64,000 bases of DNA from Ornithinicoccus sp045032955 (GTDB lineage: Bacteria > Actinomycetota > Actinomycetes > Actinomycetales > Dermatophilaceae): contig NZ_JBJFZU010000004.1 of NCBI RefSeq assembly GCF_045032955.1, positions 230,970 through 294,969 on the forward strand, in the 5' to 3' direction. This document shows, one piece after another, positions 27,948-35,197 of this stretch (position 1 is its first letter; each line of letters starts with the position of its first letter). Made by a program: the position numbers and the translations under genes. The notes beneath the pieces are model-generated. The model was not told where the DNA came from and made no database searches. It worked only from the letters and a program-made list of their open reading frames with translations.

Positions 27948-28844
27948 TCAGCGGGTCGGCGACCCGGCCCCGACCAGGCGTTCCACCTCGGCCCGGAGCA
28001 CCGGGTGCAGCCCTGCCCCGGCCGCCACGATCATCTCCTGGGAGTCCGCGCTCCCGGCCTGCAGGCCGCTGGCCACGCCGCCCGCCTCGGTGAGGACCAG
28101 CAGCCCGGCCGCCCGGTCCCAGGCGTGGGTCCCGTACTCCCAATAGCCGTCGACCCGGCCGGCCGCGACGTGGCACAGGTCGAGCGCGGCGGCCCCCATC
28201 CGGCGCACATCACGGACCCGCGGCAGCAGGTCGGCCAGGACGGACGCCTGCAGCCGGCGGACCTCCCGGTCGTAGGAGAACCCGGTGGCCAGCAGGGCCT
28301 GCCCCAGGGTGTCCAGGCCGCCCGCCCGCAGCGGCAGCGAACGACCCCGGGTCTGCAGGTGGGCCCCGCCGCCGACCCGGGCGTGGAAGACCTCGTCGGT
28401 GCGCGGGTTGATGACCGCGCCGGCCACCGGGGCCCAGGCCCCGGTGGTGGTGGGGTCGCCGACCACGACGGCGACGGAGACGGCATACGCCGGCAGGTCG
28501 TACAGGTAGTTGACGGTGCCGTCGATGGGGTCCAGCACCCAGCTGAGGCCGGACGTGCCCCCGGTCAGACCCGCCTCCTCACCGAGCACGCCGTCCTCGG
28601 GGCGGCGTGCCGCCAGCCGCTCGCGCAGCAACGTCTCGGCGCGGGTGTCCATCTCGGTGACGACGTCGAGGTCGGTGCTCTTGGTGTGCGCCACGCCGAG
28701 GCCGTCCGGGCGGGTGTCCCGGATCATCGCGCCGGCCTCGCGGGCCAGCTCGACCGCAAGCAGCTCCAGCTCGCGGCGCTGCTCCTCCGGGACCCCGGTC
28801 GGGTCCGGTGCTCCGGTAGGCCCGGCGTCGCCTGCGGCGGGCAT
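27948..28844 (-). CDS. Inositol monophosphatase family protein
   Basis: Mg-dependent phosphatase, 298 residues, very likely inositol-1-phosphate phosphatase feeding phosphatidylinositol or mycothiol synthesis. It carries all the metal motifs: GVLGEEAGL near residue 86, WVLDPIDGTVNYLY near residue 102, and the C-terminal WDRAAGLLVLTEAGG near residue 243. The ATG shares one base with the ferrochelatase stop, so the two are co-translated. It is more like classical SuhB than the paralogue at 1025-1804. Confidence 0.9.
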   Translation of the reverse strand: MPAAGDAGPTGAPDPTGVPEEQRRELELLAVELAREAGAMIRDTRPDGLGVAHTKSTDLDVVTEMDTRAETLLRERLAARRPEDGVLGEEAGLTGGTSGLSWVLDPIDGTVNYLYDLPAYAVSVAVVVGDPTTTGAWAPVAGAVINPRTDEVFHARVGGGAHLQTRGRSLPLRAGGLDTLGQALLATGFSYDREVRRLQASVLADLLPRVRDVRRMGAAALDLCHVAAGRVDGYWEYGTHAWDRAAGLLVLTEAGGVASGLQAGSADSQEMIVAAGAGLHPVLRAEVERLVGAGSPTR

Positions 28845-30082
28845 CAGTCGCTCCCGCAGGCCGCGGGGGCGGCGACCCGCAGGTTCGGGCAGCACCCCGG
28901 CCGGCAGATCGCCGGGCGCGGGTCGGAGCCGGGCCAGGTCGGCAGCGCCACCTGCTCCCCGCGGGCCTGGGCGGCGCGCTCGACGGCCAGGTCGACGAGG
29001 CCGACGACGAACTCGGTGTCGGTGCCCACGGTCGGCACCCGGAGCACGTCGAGGCCCAGCTCCTGGGCGGTCTCCTCGGCCTCGGTGTCCAGGTCGAAGA
29101 CGACCTCCATGTGGTCGGAGACGAAGCCGATCGGGGCGAGCACCACGTGCTGCACGCCCCGCTCCTTGAGCGCCGTCAGGTGGTCGTTCACGTCCGGCTC
29201 CAGCCACGGCTGGCTCGGCGGGCCGGAGCGGGAGCAGTAGGTGAGGTCGTGCTGGACGTCCTCGCCGAGGGTGGCGCCCACCTCGGCGGTGATCGCGGCG
29301 GCCAGCTCGGCGTGCTGGGCGGAGTAGAGGTTGCCCTCGTCGTCGCCGGGGCCGGAGGTGTCGTCCATCGCGACCGGCAGCGAGTGGGTGACGAAGACCA
29401 GGTGCGGGACCACCCCGGTGCGCTCGTGCATCTGCCGCGCACCCTCGGTGACGATGCGCGCGTTGGCGCCGGCGAAGCCCGGGTGGTTCCAGTACTGGCG
29501 CACCTTGTCGACGTGCACCTCCTTGCCCTCCTCGCGCAGCTCGAGCTGGGCGGCGGCGATGTCCTCGCGGTACTGCCGGCAGGAGGAGTAGCAGGAGTAG
29601 GCGCTGGTGGTGACCGACAGCAGCCGGGTCATCCCCTCGTCCTGGGCCTGGCGGAACGCGTCCACCAGGAAGGGCTCGGAGTTGCGGTTGCCGAAGAGCA
29701 CCGGCAGCGGCAGCCCGCGCCGGTCCAGCTCGGTGCGCAGCGCGTCGATCAGCGCCCGGTTCTGGTCGTTGATCGGGCTCTTGCCGCCGAAGTGCAGGTA
29801 GTGCTCGGCGACGGCCTCGAGGCGCTCGTCCGGGATGCCGCGCCCGCTGGTGACCCTGCGCAGGAAGGGCATCACCTCCTCGGGGCCCTCCGGGCCGCCG
29901 AAGCTGGTGAGGACGATGGCCTGGTAGGGGTAGAGGTCGTGGTCCTCGACCTCGCTGAGCTGCTCCTCCATCTCGGCCATCACCTCGTCCTGGGCGGTGG
30001 TGTCCTTACCGGTGGGGGACGGGTCGCCCGGCTGCTCGACGGCGGCGTCCTGCTCGGGGGGCTCTGCGGTGGGGTGGCTCAC
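28844..30082 (-). CDS. hemH: Ferrochelatase (actinobacterial coproporphyrin ferrochelatase type)
   Basis: Inserts Fe2+ into coproporphyrin III in the Gram-positive heme route (CpfC), or protoporphyrin in older naming. Motifs: LTSFGGPEGPEEVMPFL near residue 52, the metal-binding His in YWNHPGF, VFVTHSLP and APIGFVSDHMEVVFDLD with catalytic His and Glu. C-terminal cysteines in CRPGCCPN plus an internal SCYSSC match the [2Fe-2S] ligands of actinobacterial enzymes. The N-terminus has an unusual 45-residue acidic extension. It starts with GTG overlapping the TRIC stop, behind GAGGAG. Length 412. Confidence 0.93.
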   Translation of the reverse strand: MSHPTAEPPEQDAAVEQPGDPSPTGKDTTAQDEVMAEMEEQLSEVEDHDLYPYQAIVLTSFGGPEGPEEVMPFLRRVTSGRGIPDERLEAVAEHYLHFGGKSPINDQNRALIDALRTELDRRGLPLPVLFGNRNSEPFLVDAFRQAQDEGMTRLLSVTTSAYSCYSSCRQYREDIAAAQLELREEGKEVHVDKVRQYWNHPGFAGANARIVTEGARQMHERTGVVPHLVFVTHSLPVAMDDTSGPGDDEGNLYSAQHAELAAAITAEVGATLGEDVQHDLTYCSRSGPPSQPWLEPDVNDHLTALKERGVQHVVLAPIGFVSDHMEVVFDLDTEAEETAQELGLDVLRVPTVGTDTEFVVGLVDLAVERAAQARGEQVALPTWPGSDPRPAICRPGCCPNLRVAAPAACGSD

Positions 30083-30756
30083 GATGCTTCTCCTCGGGAG
30101 GGGGTGATGGGCACGGGGGCGTGCAGGTCGAAGGCGATAGCGGCGACCCTGATGCCGAGCACCAGCAGCAGGGCGGCCCAGATGACCGGGAAGCTCAGGT
30201 GGCCGAGCTCGGAGGCGATCACGACGACCGAGGAACCGAGCAGGGCGGGCAGGGCATACAGCTCGCGGCGCAGCACCTCTGGCACCTGGCCGACGAGGAC
30301 GTCGCGGATCATCCCGCCCCCGACCGCGGTGATGCCGCCGACGAAGACGGCGGCCAGCGGCGGGGCGCCGAGGCTGATCGCCTTGAGCGAACCGGCGACC
30401 GCGAAGGTCGCCACCCCGACGGCGTCCAGGTACTTCACCGACTGGGCGATCCGGCGCAGCCGCAGCTGCGGGCGGTGCCGGGAGAGGTCGACGAAGAGGC
30501 CGTGGAAGGCGAAGACGACCAGCCCGGCGACCAGGATGGTGATCACGTACCAGCCGTTGCTGATGCCGTCCGGCGGGAGGTCGCCGAGGAACACGTCGCG
30601 GATGATGCCGCCGCCGAGGCCGCTGACCCAGGCGAGCACCACGACGCCGAAGAGGTCGAGCCGGGCGCGGACGCCGACCAGACCTCCGGACAGGGCGAAG
30701 ACGAAGATGCCGCACAGGTCCAGGGCGAGACGGACGTCTGCGGAGGCGGCGATCAT
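30079..30756 (-). CDS. Trimeric intracellular cation channel (TRIC/UPF0126) family protein
   Basis: A 225-residue membrane protein with seven hydrophobic segments and the family's internal duplication. Each half carries a Gly-rich motif followed by RDVxxG: LGGGIIRDVFLGDLPP near residue 49 and VGGGMIRDVLVGQVPEVL near residue 133. Bacterial TRIC relatives conduct K+ or other monovalent ions; some (YicG) were proposed to move glycine. The ATG has GGAGG at good spacing. It is divergent from sepH and is the first gene of an operon with ferrochelatase and inositol monophosphatase. Confidence 0.9.
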   Translation of the reverse strand: MIAASADVRLALDLCGIFVFALSGGLVGVRARLDLFGVVVLAWVSGLGGGIIRDVFLGDLPPDGISNGWYVITILVAGLVVFAFHGLFVDLSRHRPQLRLRRIAQSVKYLDAVGVATFAVAGSLKAISLGAPPLAAVFVGGITAVGGGMIRDVLVGQVPEVLRRELYALPALLGSSVVVIASELGHLSFPVIWAALLLVLGIRVAAIAFDLHAPVPITPSRGEAS

Positions 30757-30828
30757 GGCCCCTCCAGGGTATCCCTCGCGGCGCGCCCTCTCGCTGCTGG
30801 TCCGGCCGGGGTGGCACAGTGGTGGACC

Positions 30829-32382
30829 ATGCAGCAGCTCCAGTTCGTCGAGCTCGACGAAGGCGGTCGCCTGGTCCTCGCGGACGAGGACGGCACGCAG
30901 TACGCCCTGCCCGTCGACGACCGTCTCCGGGCCTCGCTCCGCCCCCGCCGTGGCAACCCGTTCTCCAAGGACGGGCGGACCACCGTGAGCCCCCGCGACG
31001 TGCAGGCGATGATCCGGGCCGGGCAGCCGGCCGAGGACGTCGCCACGTCGACCGGTTGGGACCTGGACCGGGTGCGCCGCTTCGAGGGGCCGGTGCTCGC
31101 CGAGCGGGAGCACCTGGTGGGGCTGGCGCAGCGCGCGCCGGTGCGGGCCAGCGGACGCACCGACGGCTCGCACACCCTGGACCGTCGGGTCCAGGAGCGG
31201 CTGCAGAGCCGGGGCGTGGACCTGACCGCCGTGTCCTGGGACGCGGCCCGGGGTGAGGCGCACGGGCCCTGGACGGTCATCGTGGCGTTCGCCGCCGGGG
31301 GCCGTGAGCGCCGCGCCGCGTGGCACTACGACGTGCGCTCCCGCTCGCTGGAGTCGCTGGACGACGAGGCGCGCTGGCTGAGCGAGGACGAGCAGGCCCT
31401 GCCGGGCGGGCTGGCCGGACATCCGTTGCTGGGCACCAGCCACGGTGAGGACGAGGCCGCCGCGGACCTGATGGCGACGATGCGGGAGCGGCGTCAGCGC
31501 CGCGGCCGGCGCTCGCAGAGCAGCGCCCGCCGCACGGACGACCCGACGCACGTGCCCGGCCAGCAGCAGATGCCGGACGAGGTGCTGCCGCTGGAGGAGC
31601 TGTCCTACGACCCGGGGACGATGGGCGACCCGCCCGCGGCGCACCCCCGAGACCCTGCGCTGATGCCGGAGGGGGCCGAGGAGGCTTCCGAGACCGAGAC
31701 CGAGACCGAGACCGAGGCCGAGGCCGCGGCGGAGGTCGAGATCCGGGTTGGCGAGACCGAGACGGAGACCGTGGCGCCGGTGGAGCCGCCGTCGCCGGAG
31801 GAGGCCCAGCGTGCGGTCGGCCGGTCCCCCGGGCGCAAGCGCCGGGGACTGCGGCTGCCGAAGGTGGGGGCCGTCCCCGAGCCCGAGCGGGACGAGGAGC
31901 CCGAGCCCGTCTTCGCCCGGGTGCACCACGACCCGAACGAGGTCACCTTCGACGAGTTCTTCGGCACCGACGAGGGGGACGAGGACGACGAGGCTGCCCC
32001 GGACGTGGCGCGTGGCGACACAGCTGCTGACGACGCGGGTGCCGACGACGCGATCGCGAACGAGAGCGAGGAGAGCGACGCCGACGCGGCTCCTGAGCCG
32101 ATGGACGCGGACGGGCCGGTCGGCGTGGCGCTGGTGGACGAGATCGAGGAGGCCGACGAGGAGTCCGACCCCGACGAGGCCCCGGCCGACGAGGCTGACG
32201 CTGACGAGGACGACGCCCCGGACGACGAGGCTGGCCGCGATGAGGACGACGCTCCGGACGACGAGGCTGCCCCCGAGCAGCCGCCCGCCCGGGAGGCCGA
32301 GGAGTCACGACCGAGCAAGAAGGGCCGTACCAGCGTGCCCAGCTGGGACGACATCATGTTCGGCTCCCGCGACCGCCGCTGA
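30829..32382 (+). CDS. sepH: Septation protein SepH
   Basis: Actinobacterial cell-division protein that binds FtsZ and promotes filament assembly. The N-terminal DUF3071 domain with its helix-turn-helix-like part is clear (about residues 1-175: LQFVELDEGGRLVLADEDG, NPFSKDGRTTVSPRDVQAMI, VSWDAARGEAHGPWTVIVAF). The C-terminus is long, acidic and low in complexity, with TE repeats near residue 285 and a repeated DEDDAPDDEA near residue 465, and ends in the conserved SVPSWDDIMFGSR. Length 517, longer than many SepH proteins because of the acidic region. It is divergent from the TRIC operon and upstream of tdk. Confidence 0.94.
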   Translation: MQQLQFVELDEGGRLVLADEDGTQYALPVDDRLRASLRPRRGNPFSKDGRTTVSPRDVQAMIRAGQPAEDVATSTGWDLDRVRRFEGPVLAEREHLVGLAQRAPVRASGRTDGSHTLDRRVQERLQSRGVDLTAVSWDAARGEAHGPWTVIVAFAAGGRERRAAWHYDVRSRSLESLDDEARWLSEDEQALPGGLAGHPLLGTSHGEDEAAADLMATMRERRQRRGRRSQSSARRTDDPTHVPGQQQMPDEVLPLEELSYDPGTMGDPPAAHPRDPALMPEGAEEASETETETETEAEAAAEVEIRVGETETETVAPVEPPSPEEAQRAVGRSPGRKRRGLRLPKVGAVPEPERDEEPEPVFARVHHDPNEVTFDEFFGTDEGDEDDEAAPDVARGDTAADDAGADDAIANESEESDADAAPEPMDADGPVGVALVDEIEEADEESDPDEAPADEADADEDDAPDDEAGRDEDDAPDDEAAPEQPPAREAEESRPSKKGRTSVPSWDDIMFGSRDRR

Positions 32383-32405
32383 CGATCCCGACCGGCTCTC
32401 CCCAC

Positions 32406-32494
32406 CCGACCGAGCGTCGCTTGTGGTTGCCCTCAGACCGACCGAGCGTCGCCTGTGGTTGCTCCCAGCCCGACCGGGCGTCGCCTGTGGTTGC
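32406..32494 (+). repeat. Three 25-base repeats at exact 32-base period, left of tdk
   Basis: Copies start at 32406, 32438 and 32470. Each reads CCGACCGAGCGTCGCCTGTG followed by GTTGC with one or no change, separated by 7-base spacers (CCTCAGA, TCCCAGC). Copy order and variants match the array right of tdk in reverse complement: the outer copies share a CTTGTGG variant and the inner copies a GGGCG variant. Confidence 0.9.
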
Positions 32495-32539
32495 GCGGCA
32501 TACCTGGGAGGTATGCCGTTCACCCCGACCGCTCCCCCG

Positions 32540-32545
32540 TAGACT
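32540..32545 (+). promoter_or_regulatory. Predicted leaderless -10 element of tdk
   Basis: TAGACT lies six bases before the GTG start, with a TTCACC-like -35 about 15 bases further up. Together with the lack of a ribosome binding site, this predicts a leaderless transcript. Confidence 0.6.
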
Positions 32546-32551
32546 GCCGCG

Positions 32552-33262
32552 GTGGCCGAGCTCGTTTTCTTCACCGGGACGATGGACTGTGGGAAGTCGA
32601 CCCTCGCGCTGCAGATGGACCACACGCACGCGGTGCGCGGTCGGGGCGGCCTTCTCTTCACCCAGCACGACCGGTCCGGCGCGGCGGTGGTCTCCTCACG
32701 TTTGGGGCTGAGCAAGGGCGCGCTGGAGGTGGACGACGACCTTGACTTCTGGGAGTTCGTCGCCGAGCAGCGCACCAAGGGGCGGCGCATCGACTACGTC
32801 ATCTGTGACGAGGCTCAGTTCTACCGGCCGGAGCAGGTCGAACAGCTCGCCCGGCTGGTGGACGAGATGGGGATCGACGTGTATGCCTTCGGCATCACGG
32901 CGGACTTCCGCACCGAGCTCTTCCCCGGGTCCCGTCGGTTGATCGAGCTGGCCGACCGGACCCAGCAGTTGCAGGTGCAGGCGCTGTGCTGGTGCGGCCG
33001 CCCCGCCACCGTCAACGCCCGGGTCGTGGACGGCACGATGGTCGTCGAAGGTGAGCAGGTGGTGGTCGGTGACGTCGGCGGCGAGGACGACGACGCCGAA
33101 TTATCGGGTGAGCCGGCGCCCCTGGTGGAGTACGAGGTCCTCTGCCGTCGGCACTACATGCGCCGGATGAACTCCGCGGCCGCGCGGGCTGCATCGCTGT
33201 CCCCGGACACGTTGCCCTTCGACCTCGACCTGTGCCCGCTGCCGATGGTGCCGCCGCCCTGA
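32552..33262 (+). CDS. tdk: Thymidine kinase
   Basis: Type II thymidine kinase of the salvage pathway, phosphorylating thymidine with ATP. The P-loop is FFTGTMDCGKSTLALQ (about residue 8), the DEAQF motif (CDEAQFYRPEQVEQL) supplies the catalytic Glu, and GITADFRTELFPGS is the base-binding region. Zinc cysteines are CWC near residue 150 and a C-terminal CRRHY. Length 236, slightly long because of an acidic insert around GGEDDDAELSGEP. GTG start, predicted leaderless. Both flanks carry mirror-image repeat arrays, which is unusual. Confidence 0.94.
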   Translation: MAELVFFTGTMDCGKSTLALQMDHTHAVRGRGGLLFTQHDRSGAAVVSSRLGLSKGALEVDDDLDFWEFVAEQRTKGRRIDYVICDEAQFYRPEQVEQLARLVDEMGIDVYAFGITADFRTELFPGSRRLIELADRTQQLQVQALCWCGRPATVNARVVDGTMVVEGEQVVVGDVGGEDDDAELSGEPAPLVEYEVLCRRHYMRRMNSAAARAASLSPDTLPFDLDLCPLPMVPPP

Positions 33263-33309
33263 GCGATCAAGGAGTTGGTCCGGGCTGACGGCATACCGGC
33301 GGGGTGGTG

Positions 33310-33398
33310 GCAACCACAGGCGACGCCCGGTCGGTCTGAGGACAACCACAGGCGACGCTCGGTCCGTCTGAGGGCAACCACAAGCGACGCTCGGTCGG
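33310..33398 (-). repeat. Three 25-base repeats at exact 32-base period, right of tdk (inverted)
   Basis: Copies start at 33310, 33342 and 33374 and are reverse complements of the left array, including the spacer CTCAGA-type sequence and the position-specific variants. The two arrays form a long inverted repeat of about 95 bases per arm, with tdk in the loop. A GGTATGCC/GGCATACC octamer sits inside both arms. Confidence 0.9.
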
Positions 33399-33416
33399 TC
33401 TGGAGGGGTGCCGGCC

Positions 33417-34610
33417 TCAGGTCTGGGTGACGAGCAGCGGGATCGCGGTCTCCGCGTCGGTGATCGAGCCGTGGTGCCCGCGCAGCCCCAGGACCGCCGG
33501 GCGCAGGTCCCGCGAGTCGAGCAGGGTCGCGTCCCCGAGCATCGCGGCCACGACCTCGCCGATCCGTTCCTCGTAGCCCGGGCGGACCGGGCCGAACCAG
33601 CCCGCCTCGACGGCCTCCTCGCGGGACAGCACGACCGCGCTCTCCCCCAGCTCGGCCCGCCAGCCGGCGACCACGTCGTCCACCGCGCCGGGCGCGCACC
33701 AGGCCTGCGGGGCCCGGGGCTCACCGGCCAGCAGCGACACCCCGGATGCCAGCGCCGGCTCGTGGGCCAGGTCGCGACGGCTCCCGTGCGGGGCCTCGAC
33801 CATCCCGTGGTCGGCCGTCACCGCCAGCACCGCACCCGCGGGCAGCCGCCCCAGCAGATCCGCCACCCACGCGTCGAGCGCCTCCACGGCCTCGCCCCAC
33901 TCGAGCGAGTCCGGGCCGTGCACGTGCCCGGCCTTGTCGATCTCGTCCCAGTAGGCATACACCAGGGACCGCCCCCGACGACCTCCTTGAGCGACCGCAC
34001 GCAGCACCCCCTCCGTCCGTTCGGTATGCGTGCTCGCACCCACGAAGCCCCCTCCGCGCAGCGAGGCGCGGGTCAGGCCGGAGTCGGCATACCGCGGCCA
34101 GGAGACCGTGCTCATCGTCACGTCCCGCCGGGCAGCGTGCTGGAACAGCGTCGGCAGCGGCTGGTGCGAGGCGGGGTCAGGCCCGTCCTGCCAGGCGAGG
34201 TGGTTGAAGCGCCGACCCCGCCAGTTGGTCTGCCAGCCGATGATCCCGTGCCCGCCGGCCGGCAGACCGGTGCCCAGGCTGGTCAGGCTGGTCGCGGTGG
34301 TCGAGGGGAACCCGCAGGCGAACCCCTCGGCCCCCGCCGGGCTCGACATCGCGCGCAGGGTGCGGGCGTGCCCGCTGCGGCGGGCCAGCTGCTCGGCGCC
34401 GAGCCCGTCGACCAGGAGCACCACCACCACCCGCGCCTCCGGCAGCTCCCAGGAGGCGGGGTGCACCCCCTCGGGCAGGTCGGGCACGCCCAGGGACCGC
34501 AGCGCGGCGGGCACCACGGACGGCAGCCCGGTGCCGGGTCCGGGTGGTCTGTAGCCCCCGGCGGGCGTGGCTCCCTCAGGCACGTCCCCGGCCGGCACGG
34601 CCCCGGTCAT
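33417..34610 (-). CDS. Alkaline phosphatase superfamily protein (nucleotide pyrophosphatase/phosphodiesterase-like)
   Basis: A 397-residue enzyme of the NPP/phosphodiesterase branch. Metal-site motifs are VVVLLVDGLGAEQL near residue 62, the nucleophile region CGFPSTTATSLTSLGTGLPAGGHGI (catalytic Thr), YWDEIDKAGHVHGP and VTADHGMVEAP. No signal peptide is visible, so it probably acts in the cytosol. The ATG start overlaps the DUF5998 stop (ATGA). Actinobacterial relatives next to DUF5998 are annotated as alkaline phosphatase family; the substrate is unknown. Confidence 0.85.
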   Translation of the reverse strand: MTGAVPAGDVPEGATPAGGYRPPGPGTGLPSVVPAALRSLGVPDLPEGVHPASWELPEARVVVVLLVDGLGAEQLARRSGHARTLRAMSSPAGAEGFACGFPSTTATSLTSLGTGLPAGGHGIIGWQTNWRGRRFNHLAWQDGPDPASHQPLPTLFQHAARRDVTMSTVSWPRYADSGLTRASLRGGGFVGASTHTERTEGVLRAVAQGGRRGRSLVYAYWDEIDKAGHVHGPDSLEWGEAVEALDAWVADLLGRLPAGAVLAVTADHGMVEAPHGSRRDLAHEPALASGVSLLAGEPRAPQAWCAPGAVDDVVAGWRAELGESAVVLSREEAVEAGWFGPVRPGYEERIGEVVAAMLGDATLLDSRDLRPAVLGLRGHHGSITDAETAIPLLVTQT

Positions 34611-35185
34611 CGGCCGAGGCGCGCGGACAGCTCGCTGGCGAAGGCGAGCGCCTGCTCGAGCCGTTCCACCCCGTCGGTCTCCGCGGCCACCCGCAACGAG
34701 ATGTCGTCGCTGGAGACGGTGCCCTCGTAGCCGTGGTCGCCCTCGCACTGCGGGTCCTCGCAGAGCGCCGGCAGCAGGTCCACCCGGGCCACGGCCCCCC
34801 AGCCGAGGGTGAGCGTGATGGCGCGCCCGGCGAGCCCCCCGTCGTAGGTCTCCGGGTCCGGCACGACGTGCGTGAGCATCACCCCGCGGACCGAGCGCAA
34901 CGGCACGGTCTCACTGGTCGCGGTCGCCAGCCGCTGCCGCTCCGGCCCCTCGTGGTCGTCGGCGTGCGCGATCACCAGCCGCCGGTCGGTGAGCACCAGC
35001 ACGGTGAGGTGGTTGCGCACCGCGGTCTCGTCGAAGGTCGTCTCCGCGTGCACCAGGTGGGTGACCACGGTGTCCCGGCCGACCGCGGTGACGACGACGT
35101 CGTGCACGACGGCCGGCAGGTAGCCCGCGGCCTCGATGTCGGCGACCAGCGAGTCCGGCAGGGGTGACCTCACACGACGAACCAT
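34607..35185 (-). CDS. DUF5998 family protein
   Basis: A 192-residue soluble actinobacterial protein of unknown function. The family hallmarks are LVADIEAAGYLPAVVHDVV near the start, the VLVLTDRRLVIAHADDH strand pair and ALCEDPQCEGDHGYEGT, which has two cysteines and a histidine. It is always found beside the phosphodiesterase-like gene that follows here with overlapping stop and start codons. The next gene upstream ends 13 bases away, so the three are probably one operon. Confidence 0.85.
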   Translation of the reverse strand: MVRRVRSPLPDSLVADIEAAGYLPAVVHDVVVTAVGRDTVVTHLVHAETTFDETAVRNHLTVLVLTDRRLVIAHADDHEGPERQRLATATSETVPLRSVRGVMLTHVVPDPETYDGGLAGRAITLTLGWGAVARVDLLPALCEDPQCEGDHGYEGTVSSDDISLRVAAETDGVERLEQALAFASELSARLGR

Positions 35186-35197
35186 GCGCCCATCGTC

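Noticed and set aside
32406..32494. CRISPR array (three repeats at a 32-base period)
   Set aside because: Only three copies per side, spacers of 7 bases that are almost identical, no cas genes, and a mirror copy on the other side of tdk.
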